Of a stretch of DNA of 6,389 nucleotides, positions 1 through 4,927 are shown one piece after another (within the stretch, counting starts at the first letter, position 1; each line of letters starts with the position of its first letter). The DNA is taken from positions 1 to 6,389 of the forward strand of contig JALVEG010000652.1 in NCBI GenBank assembly GCA_027031145.1, given 5' to 3'. The notes beneath the pieces were generated by a model. That model saw only the letters and a list, made by a program, of their open reading frames with translations. It was not told the DNA's origin and searched no databases. This DNA comes from Saprospiraceae bacterium (GTDB lineage: Bacteria > Bacteroidota > Bacteroidia > Chitinophagales > Saprospiraceae). The translations under genes and the position numbers were made by a program.

Positions 1-1060
1 GTCTGGCAATTGCAGCTTCTTTTTCTAGAAAACCGTGTTCGATCCTTTGAGTTTCATATCTTCCTTTGGAAATATATTTTGCTTTTGCAAATGCTTCTTC
101 AATATCCCCTCTGGTGAATTTTGTTGTGTTAAAATTATTAGGTCTTTCGGGATGAACCCTCTCTCCATCGATTGCTTCAAATACATCCGTTACAGGTTTT
201 AAAACCTCATATTGTACATTTATAAGTTCGATTGCCTCTCTGGCAATATCTTCCGTATCGGCAACAACACCTGCAATTACATCTCCTATATAATGAGTTG
301 TTTCTCCTTCTCCGATCATAAAGGACCAATCTTGCAATATCAGACCTACCTTTTTCTCTCCCGGAATATCTTTTGCAGTAAAGACTCTGTGGACACCCGG
401 CAACTTTTCCGCATCTTCGGTATCAATACTTAAAACCCTTGCTTTTGGATAATCGCTAAATTTCAGTGCAGCATACAACATTCCCTCGAATCTTATGTCT
501 TCGACAAAATTACGTTCACCTATGGCTGTTTGATAAGCCTGATATTTGGGATGAGATACTCCTATTTTGCCGGATGTTTTTATTATTTCCAGTTTTTTAT
601 TTTCTTTCATTGCTTGAGCTGCATAGATGATAGCATCTTCAATTTTTTTGTATCCTGTACACCGGCATAAATGCGGCTTAATGGCTTTTTGAATTTCTTC
701 AATTGTAGGATCCGGATTTTTCTGCAGCAAAACTTTTGTTCTGCTAATCAATCCCGGAGTACAAAATCCGCATTGTACCGCTCCTTTGTTTACAAATGCT
801 TTTGCAATGGTATCTTTAATATATTCAGGAAAACCTTCCATGGTAAGTATTTCGGCATTTTCCAACTTTTTCATCTTAAGCGTACAGGACATTTTTGCTT
901 TGCCATTTACTTCAACGGTACAAGACCCGCAAACTCCCTGCCCGGAACAACCATCTTTTGCAGAAGTTATTTTCAGATCATTTCTCAAATATTCCAATAA
1001 TGTTTTTTCAGGATCTCCGGAAAATTGTCTTTTTATGCCGTTTACAGTAAATTGTATCAT
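1..1060 (-). CDS. Fused [2Fe-2S]/molybdopterin xanthine dehydrogenase-type hydroxylase, N-terminal 353 residues (3' end outside window)
   Basis: The reading frame opens with ATG at 1060-1058 and stays open to base 1, so the C-terminal part lies beyond the left edge. Residues 1-75 form a plant-type ferredoxin domain with Cys38, Cys44, Cys47 and Cys59 (GCSGQGVCGSC, then a distal Cys). Residues 80-145 form the second [2Fe-2S] domain with Cys97, Cys100 (QCGFCTPG), Cys132 and Cys134 (HLCRCTGY). From about residue 165 the molybdopterin subunit begins, with its hammerhead domain (EGMLYAAL, PGVHRVFTAKDIPG, YIGDVIAGVVA). It reaches the start of the cofactor domain near RIEHGFLEKEAA. No FAD domain lies between the two parts. 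This fused layout is that of the selenium-dependent xanthine dehydrogenase/XdhD family, usually about 850-950 residues, which hydroxylates or reduces purines in the cytoplasm. Unlike what I recall of E. coli XdhD, all eight cluster cysteines are present. The start overlaps the upstream stop as ATGA, suggesting translational coupling. The substrate (xanthine, hypoxanthine, urate or another azaheterocycle) cannot be fixed from this portion. Confidence 0.92.
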   Translation of the reverse strand, partial: MIQFTVNGIKRQFSGDPEKTLLEYLRNDLKITSAKDGCSGQGVCGSCTVEVNGKAKMSCTLKMKKLENAEILTMEGFPEYIKDTIAKAFVNKGAVQCGFCTPGLISRTKVLLQKNPDPTIEEIQKAIKPHLCRCTGYKKIEDAIIYAAQAMKENKKLEIIKTSGKIGVSHPKYQAYQTAIGERNFVEDIRFEGMLYAALKFSDYPKARVLSIDTEDAEKLPGVHRVFTAKDIPGEKKVGLILQDWSFMIGEGETTHYIGDVIAGVVADTEDIAREAIELINVQYEVLKPVTDVFEAIDGERVHPERPNNFNTTKFTRGDIEEAFAKAKYISKGRYETQRIEHGFLEKEAAIAR

Positions 1061-2340
1061 CGGAAAAGTTTTTTAAGTTCGCTAATTGACGGATGGATCG
1101 ATTTTGGAATATCGATCAGATCTTTAACGGAATTAATATCTTTTAAACCGCTTCCTGTTAGTAAAATTACGTTTTTTGAATCATTTTTTATTTCTTTTCT
1201 TTCAAAATATGCTAAAAATCCGGCAAAAGCTGTTGCAGCAGCGGGTTCGGCAAATAAACCCGTGTTTTTTGCCAATGCTGATGATGCTTTCAAGATATCC
1301 TTATCTTCAATAGTTAGTGTTTCTCCATTATATTTTTGAATAAAATCCTGAACCATATAAAAATTACGCGGTATATCCACAGAAATTGAATCTGCCAATG
1401 TGTTACTTTTTTTAATTGCAAAATCATTTTGACCTATATTTCTTATCAGATTGTCGCTTCCGGCAGATTGAACACTGACAATGCAAGGCATTTTTTCAAT
1501 TATTTTCAACTTTAAAAGATCTTCAAAACCTTTATACACCCCTGATACAATCACACCATCACCTACGGGAACAAATATCCTGTCAGGAATATCATATCCC
1601 AATTGTTCGTACAATTCAAAAGCAACCGTTTTTTTGCCTTCGATAGTCAAAGGATTATAAGCCGTATTGCGATTGTACCAACCAAATTCATCACTTGCTT
1701 TTATACTCAAATCAAAAGCATCATCATAAGTTCCTTTGACAGGGATTATCTTTGCTCCGTACATTACAATTTGCGTAAGTTTGGCTTTAGGAGCACTTTC
1801 AGGCACCAAAATGATAGCTTTTTGTTTTTGCGCAGCACAGATGCCTGCCAAAGATGAACCGGCATTTCCTGTTGAAGCAGCCACAATAGTGTCAATACCA
1901 TTTTCTTTGGCATAAGCAGAAACCAATGCGGATGCTCTGTCTTTGAAAGAAAATGTTGGGTTTTGGCTATCGTCTTTTAAATATAGATCAAATGGTAAAT
2001 CGGTATTTTCAAAGTTGCCAATGGAATACAACGGAGTATTTCCAATCCTAAGATTAGGCATACTTTGAATATCTTCAATCGGTAAAAGATCAAGAAAATT
2101 ATTTTGTTTTAATGAAATAAAATCTTTTGTAATAGCAATTTTTTCGTAATTATATATTGTTTTAAGGACTCCTTTGGGAGGTGAAGAAATATTATTTTGC
2201 TTATTACATTCCGGGCATAAATATTGCACTTCACTACTTTCGTATTGAGTTCCACAATTTATACATTTGTAATGATATTTATTATTTGTTATTTTCAATG
2301 TATTATTTTTAAATTTTTCTACAAAGGGCCGCAATGTCAT
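1057..2340 (-). CDS. Threonine-synthase-like PLP enzyme with N-terminal zinc ribbon (427 aa)
   Basis: This is a fold-type II PLP enzyme. Residues 26-45 form a zinc ribbon (Cys26, Cys29, Cys42, Cys45), an extension found in many threonine-synthase-like proteins. The Schiff-base lysine is predicted as Lys133 in SFKDRAS. The Ser-Thr-Gly-Asn loop that holds the substrate carboxylate is at 156-161 (STGNAG). The glycine-rich phosphate loop is near 258-265 (VPVGDGVI). Length and order fit threonine synthase (O-phosphohomoserine to threonine), so an automatic pipeline would call it thrC. Its location argues for a catabolic role: its TGA stop overlaps the ATG of the xanthine dehydrogenase gene, and a YgfK gene lies upstream in the same direction. 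I infer a beta-elimination or ammonia-lyase reaction on an amino acid from purine breakdown, for example 2,3-diaminopropionate, but ordinary threonine synthase is not excluded. ATG at 2340 is the only ATG before the zinc ribbon. It has no Shine-Dalgarno sequence, and an in-frame TGA lies six codons upstream. The enzyme class is sure; the reaction is not. Confidence 0.85.
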   Translation of the reverse strand: MTLRPFVEKFKNNTLKITNNKYHYKCINCGTQYESSEVQYLCPECNKQNNISSPPKGVLKTIYNYEKIAITKDFISLKQNNFLDLLPIEDIQSMPNLRIGNTPLYSIGNFENTDLPFDLYLKDDSQNPTFSFKDRASALVSAYAKENGIDTIVAASTGNAGSSLAGICAAQKQKAIILVPESAPKAKLTQIVMYGAKIIPVKGTYDDAFDLSIKASDEFGWYNRNTAYNPLTIEGKKTVAFELYEQLGYDIPDRIFVPVGDGVIVSGVYKGFEDLLKLKIIEKMPCIVSVQSAGSDNLIRNIGQNDFAIKKSNTLADSISVDIPRNFYMVQDFIQKYNGETLTIEDKDILKASSALAKNTGLFAEPAAATAFAGFLAYFERKEIKNDSKNVILLTGSGLKDINSVKDLIDIPKSIHPSISELKKLFR

Positions 2341-2341
2341 A

Positions 2342-2351
2342 AATCCAAGTG
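2342..2351. repeat. Left copy of 10-base direct repeat AATCCAAGTG
   Basis: The 10-mer AATCCAAGTG sits immediately before the threonine-synthase-like start and recurs exactly, in the same orientation, at 3340-3349 just beyond the PLP gene stop. The two copies bracket the toxin-antitoxin block and could be a target-site duplication. A chance match of this length between two gaps of this size is unlikely but possible. Confidence 0.4.
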
Positions 2352-2355
2352 TATT

Positions 2356-2384
2356 TCATTTTTTCGTTTCCATATCTTGCCTCC
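2356..2384 (-). promoter_or_regulatory. Strong Shine-Dalgarno and ATG opening a 5-codon frame, in frame with the PLP gene
   Basis: On the minus strand GGAGG (2384-2380) stands six bases before an ATG (2373-2371). That frame reads Met-Glu-Thr-Lys-Lys and then TGA (2358-2356), and it is the same frame as the threonine-synthase-like gene starting at 2340. It is the best ribosome binding site in the window, in a sequence whose other genes lack one. It may be a tiny upstream ORF, the former start of the PLP gene broken by a point change, or chance. It could move the effective start if the TGA is a sequencing error. Confidence 0.4.
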
Positions 2385-2423
2385 AACCCATAAAGTTTTC
2401 GTTATGACACATCTTTTAGCAAA

Positions 2424-2437
2424 GTAACTACTCAGGT
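2424..2437. repeat. Left arm of 14-base inverted repeat around the toxin-antitoxin block
   Basis: GTAACTACTCAGGT here is the reverse complement, at 13 of 14 positions, of ACCTGAGTACTTAC at 3326-3339. The arms face each other across about 0.9 kb containing the toxin-antitoxin pair. The homology fades on both sides of the 14 bases. Confidence 0.45.
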
Positions 2438-2537
2438 GGTTGTTTAATTTATTGATTATCTACGAGATGTTAACCTTTAATTAATGAATTAACACGAATT
2501 ATTCACGAGTATTTCTATTACGAAAAAAGTAAATAAT

Positions 2538-2577
2538 CCGGGTTAATCTACTATTACTCTTTCTGTTTAAAACCCGA
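2538..2577 (-). terminator. Weak candidate terminator downstream of the toxin
   Basis: CGGGTT (2539-2544) and AACCCG (2571-2576) can pair over a loop of about 26 bases. On the minus strand the stem is followed within about ten bases by a T-rich run (ACTTTTTTC, 2530-2522). It lies roughly 45 bases beyond the toxin stop, the expected place. The stem is short and the loop long, so this is a weak call. Confidence 0.25.
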
Positions 2578-2621
2578 TCATTTCAGACTGTTGATTGTCC
2601 TGAATATTGGGCAATATGCTT

Positions 2622-2918
2622 TTAAAATTTTTTCTTTTGCGGATGCTGCCGATTATCAAAAAAGTTTAATAGTATGAGTTTGTCGCCAGAAATTCTATAA
2701 AACACATTTACTTGTTTTATTATCGTAAAACCACGTATTCCTTTTCTTTTATTTTCTATTGTTCCTATTTCCGGAAATTCAGACAATATGTCTAAAAAAT
2801 CATAAACTTTTTTTATAAATGCATTTGCAACATTTTCCCCCCATTCATCTTGAAGATAGTTTAATATTTGATCAAATTTTTTATCCGCTCTTTTTGTCCA
2901 ATAAATTTTTAAAGCCAT
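2622..2918 (-). CDS. RelE/ParE-family toxin (98 aa)
   Basis: This is a small basic protein with the layout of the RelE/ParE superfamily. A first strand (ALKIYWTKRA, residues 2-11) leads into the helix pair YLQDEWGENVANAFIKKV (about 21-38). FPEIG follows at 48-52, then the late strands with VFYRI (72-76) and a C-terminal LLNFFDNRQHP (83-93). The WT..A and YRI...FFDNRQ.P signatures are typical of ParE-like members. The target, gyrase or ribosome-bound mRNA, cannot be told from this sequence alone. Its ATG lies inside the antitoxin gene, overlapping it by 10 bases, which gives the usual coupled antitoxin-first order. Length is normal and nothing suggests decay. Sampled 60-base lines within the pair run about 22-25% GC, below the neighbouring metabolic genes. 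Confidence 0.88.
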   Translation of the reverse strand: MALKIYWTKRADKKFDQILNYLQDEWGENVANAFIKKVYDFLDILSEFPEIGTIENKRKGIRGFTIIKQVNVFYRISGDKLILLNFFDNRQHPQKKKF

Positions 2919-3151
2919 TTTTTATGTTTTTTCCTCATATCTTCATGACTTATTAGATTTTTAGGATTTTCACTTTCATTAAATGATAGATTTAGTTCTT
3001 CCTGTTCCTTTTTTGTCATGCTTTTCCATAATTTTCCTTCTTTACTTGAAATTATTTTTTTTATAAGAATATAAAAATCCGACAACAGGGTTTCATTATC
3101 TATACTATCTATTAAATTATGAAAATCTTTTTTAAGTTCTACTGTATTCAT
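2909..3151 (-). CDS. Antitoxin partner of the RelE/ParE-type toxin (80 aa)
   Basis: This is a short, charged, mostly helical protein. It starts MNTVELKKDFHNLID, carries SKEGKLWKSMTKKEQEEL in the middle (36-53), and ends in the basic tail HEDMRKKHKKWL (69-80). I recognise this as a common antitoxin type encoded just before ParE/RelE-like toxins in Bacteroidota, known from context rather than from a classical DNA-binding fold. Its position ahead of the toxin, with a 10-base overlap, supports the assignment. It should bind and neutralise the toxin and probably autoregulates the pair, although no DNA-binding domain is evident by eye. The ATG at 3151 is preceded by A-rich sequence without a Shine-Dalgarno. 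A consensus promoter lies about 50 bases upstream. Confidence 0.78.
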   Translation of the reverse strand: MNTVELKKDFHNLIDSIDNETLLSDFYILIKKIISSKEGKLWKSMTKKEQEELNLSFNESENPKNLISHEDMRKKHKKWL

Positions 3152-3203
3152 AGCAATTATTTTTTAGCTAAATTAATTACATAGTGCCTGTCCTAAAACA
3201 TAA

Positions 3204-3235
3204 CAAATTTACAATTTTATTCTACATTTATCAAA
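3204..3235 (-). promoter_or_regulatory. Bacteroidota-type promoter of the toxin-antitoxin pair
   Basis: Read on the minus strand, TTTG (3235-3232) is followed after 20 bases by TAAATTTG (3211-3204). This matches the Bacteroidota -33 TTTG and -7 TAnnTTTG elements exactly. Transcription would begin near 3197, giving a leader of roughly 45 bases before the antitoxin ATG. No other spot in the window fits this consensus as well. Transcripts from here could also read into the downstream PLP and xanthine dehydrogenase genes. Confidence 0.6.
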
Positions 3236-3272
3236 AAAATATAGAAAAAACTCAAAATAAACAAAAATTCAC

Positions 3273-3329
3273 AAGTAGGGTGATTTTGAGATGAAAAATG
3301 AGATTTTTTCAATCAAAATGACTCTACCT
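3273..3329. repeat. Long imperfect stem-loop between PLP gene and toxin-antitoxin promoter
   Basis: AGTAGGGTGATTTTGA (3274-3289) pairs with TCAAAATGACTCTACC (3313-3328), with one G-T wobble, one G-G mismatch and a mismatch at its outer base. A small internal loop leads to a second stem, TGAAAAA (3292-3298) with TTTTTCA (3305-3311), closed by a six-base loop. That gives about 21 base pairs in all. On the minus strand it follows the 489-residue PLP gene stop by about 50 bases, so it could end that transcript. However, there is no T-run right after the stem, only TTTTTG further on. It may instead be a dispersed palindromic repeat. Confidence 0.55.
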
Positions 3330-3339
3330 GAGTACTTAC
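3326..3339. repeat. Right arm of 14-base inverted repeat around the toxin-antitoxin block
   Basis: ACCTGAGTACTTAC pairs in inverted orientation with 2424-2437 (13 of 14). Its first bases overlap the foot of the long stem-loop, and its outer end touches the right direct-repeat copy at 3340. Confidence 0.45.
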
Positions 3340-3349
3340 AATCCAAGTG
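3340..3349. repeat. Right copy of 10-base direct repeat AATCCAAGTG
   Basis: This is an exact copy of 2342-2351. It adjoins the inverted-repeat end at 3339. On the left side the same direct repeat is 72 bases away from its inverted-repeat arm, so the pair does not form a textbook transposon end. Confidence 0.4.
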
Positions 3350-3376
3350 CTCTGCGTAAAAAATGCAATACATCCT

Positions 3377-4846
3377 CTACAAATACTCTTTCAACACTCC
3401 GGTTCTTTCATTGAATTCATTGATCTTTTCATCCCATTCATCAACTTTTGCATAATGGGATTTCCAATAGTTTTTATTATACCACTGCGCATTTAATTCT
3501 TCCACCGTTTTTCCTTGTTGCTCAATCCAAGTAAAATATTTAAGATTATGCATACGTTTTTTCTCATAATAATTCATTTCGATGATATGATCGATATTTA
3601 GCCCTAATAAATCGGCATCATAACTAACTGCGGCATCAATGTTGGTAAATTCTCCATTCTTTTCCCTTTCTTCCTTCAATCTTGATTGATACATTTCCAT
3701 ACTGTCGGTGGCAACTGTAAAGATAATGTCATTTTCATCCATTTCATAATATTTTGCCATTTTGATTGCTCCCATCATATTGGCAATAGATGAAATACCC
3801 AACAAATTCAATTTATCTACCAGTTCGGAATCTATTTTGATTTCATTTTTGAGATAATCTTTTCCTGCTTCTTCATTGAAAAGACGCATCAAGCGGATAT
3901 TGGCATTATCGTCTATTCCCGCTACCATATCCATATTTTTGATATTGTGGATCCAAGGAACGTGTTTGTCTCCGATACCTTCAATACGGTGTTCGCCATA
4001 TCCGTTTTGAAGCAGGGTCGGACATTGGAGAGCTTCTCCTGCACAAACCTTGAAATCAGGATATACCTCCCTCAAATAATCGGTAGAACCCAAAGTGCCT
4101 GCTGATCCCTGCGTTAGAAATACGCCTGCAAAACGGTCATTTTCAGCTTTTATCTTGTGAAATACCTCATCCATCGCCGGACCTGTAACGGCATAATGCC
4201 ATAAAGGATTTCCGAACTCTTCAAACTGATTGAGATTTACAATTTCATCACCGCGTTCGGCGATCAATTCCTTTACTTTATCGTATATTTCTTTTACATT
4301 GCTCTCCGTACCCGGTGTGGCAAAAACTTCGGAGCCGACTTTGCGCAACCAGTCAAAACGCTCCTGTGACATTCCTTCCGGCAATACGGCTATGGATTGG
4401 CAGCCGAGAAGGTATGAGTCATAAGCTCCTCCGCGACAATAATTTCCTGTTGAGGGCCAAAGAGCTTTTTGCCTTGTAGGGTCAAATCTACCTGAAATAA
4501 GTTTTTCAACCAATGGCCCGAAAGTTGCTCCTACCTTATGAGCTCCGGTTGGAAAATATTTTCCGATAAGGGTTACGATTCTTGCCTTTACTCCTGTCAG
4601 TTCCGAAGGCAATTCGATGAAATTGACATCCCCGAATGTACCTCCGAATTTTTTAGGTTCGTTTTTCCAAGTAATCCTGAACAGATTGAGGGAATTCAAG
4701 TCCCATAAACCGATATTTTTCAATTTATCCTTAATCTTTTGAGGAATCAATTCGGGATTTCTCATTTGTTTATATGTAGGCAGGATAATATGTTTTTCCC
4801 TGCATCTTTTAATCGTGTTTTCCAGTACTTTTTCTGTTTTATTCAT
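3377..4846 (-). CDS. Fold-type II PLP-dependent enzyme, 489 aa, of purine-degradation cluster type
   Basis: This is a complete gene from ATG at 4846 to TAG at 3377. The protein is a tryptophan-synthase-beta/cysteine-synthase-like (fold-type II) PLP enzyme. The Schiff-base lysine is predicted as Lys104 in YFPTGAHKVGA. The substrate-carboxylate loop is STGNYCRGGAYDS (132-144). The glycine-rich phosphate loop is QGSAGTLGS (246-254). A family-specific C-terminal part of more than 150 residues (ATDSMEMYQSR near 379-389, then an aromatic- and charge-rich tail) makes it longer than cysteine synthases (about 310) or diaminopropionate ammonia-lyase YgeX (about 400). Relatives are usually named only 'pyridoxal-phosphate-dependent protein subunit beta'; from memory they sit beside hydantoinase and molybdenum-hydroxylase genes. 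It follows ygfK by 81 bases in the same direction. I infer a lyase or elimination step on an amino acid made from purine nitrogen, but the substrate is unknown. It is not a canonical TrpB. No Shine-Dalgarno sequence precedes the start. Confidence 0.85.
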   Translation of the reverse strand: MNKTEKVLENTIKRCREKHIILPTYKQMRNPELIPQKIKDKLKNIGLWDLNSLNLFRITWKNEPKKFGGTFGDVNFIELPSELTGVKARIVTLIGKYFPTGAHKVGATFGPLVEKLISGRFDPTRQKALWPSTGNYCRGGAYDSYLLGCQSIAVLPEGMSQERFDWLRKVGSEVFATPGTESNVKEIYDKVKELIAERGDEIVNLNQFEEFGNPLWHYAVTGPAMDEVFHKIKAENDRFAGVFLTQGSAGTLGSTDYLREVYPDFKVCAGEALQCPTLLQNGYGEHRIEGIGDKHVPWIHNIKNMDMVAGIDDNANIRLMRLFNEEAGKDYLKNEIKIDSELVDKLNLLGISSIANMMGAIKMAKYYEMDENDIIFTVATDSMEMYQSRLKEEREKNGEFTNIDAAVSYDADLLGLNIDHIIEMNYYEKKRMHNLKYFTWIEQQGKTVEELNAQWYNKNYWKSHYAKVDEWDEKINEFNERTGVLKEYL

Positions 4847-4885
4847 ATTTTAAATATTTTATTTTTGATTAAACTCTTCATTTTG

Positions 4886-4910
4886 AACCGTTGCAAAATT
4901 TGCAACAGTT
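4886..4910. promoter_or_regulatory. 25-base near-perfect palindrome, possible operator
   Basis: The core GTTGCAAA-A-TTTGCAAC (4890-4906) is a perfect 8+1+8 inverted repeat. The arms extend by AAC/GTT after a single mismatch (4889/4907), giving 11 of 12 paired positions. It lies in the 81-base gap between ygfK and the 489-residue PLP gene, about 40 bases before the latter's ATG. On the minus strand it contains AAATTTTG, one base from the TAnnTTTG promoter element. It could be an operator over an internal promoter, or a small RNA hairpin between the two cistrons. No terminator-like T-run follows it. Confidence 0.45.
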
Positions 4911-4927
4911 GAATTTTTCATAAATAA

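Larger units (their letters stand above)
2341..2621. other. 281-base gap without a convincing gene
   Basis: This space between the toxin stop and the threonine-synthase-like start has stops in all frames and no recognisable RNA gene. It holds the mini-frame with Shine-Dalgarno (2356-2384), one copy each of the direct and inverted repeats, and degenerate ACGAATT/CACGAGT units around 2491-2511 next to an AT-rich TTAATTAATGAATTAA stretch (2477-2492). On the minus strand, TTACTTTG (2427-2420) matches the Bacteroidota -7 element at seven of eight positions, but it has no good -33 partner. Confidence 0.6.

Noticed and set aside
212..1339. Plus-strand frames of about 73-109 codons
   Set aside because: They lie opposite the xanthine dehydrogenase and threonine-synthase-like genes, whose minus-strand products have clear family motifs. 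The plus-strand products look like low-complexity antisense translations.
3183..3200. GTGCCTGTCCTAAAACA resembling an insertion-sequence terminus
   Set aside because: No matching inverted end was found elsewhere in the window and no transposase remnant is nearby.
3340..3373. tRNA-like look of the minus-strand GCAGAGCACTTGG...GTAAG stretch
   Set aside because: It recalls a D-arm and anticodon arm, but no T-arm (GGTTCGA-type) or acceptor pairing follows, so it is neither a tRNA nor a clear fragment.
4859..4921. 20-codon minus-strand frame filling most of the gap between ygfK and the PLP gene
   Set aside because: It starts six bases after the ygfK stop and is open, but a frame this short is expected often by chance at this AT content. 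It has no ribosome binding site, and its middle is the palindrome, which explains the sequence better.
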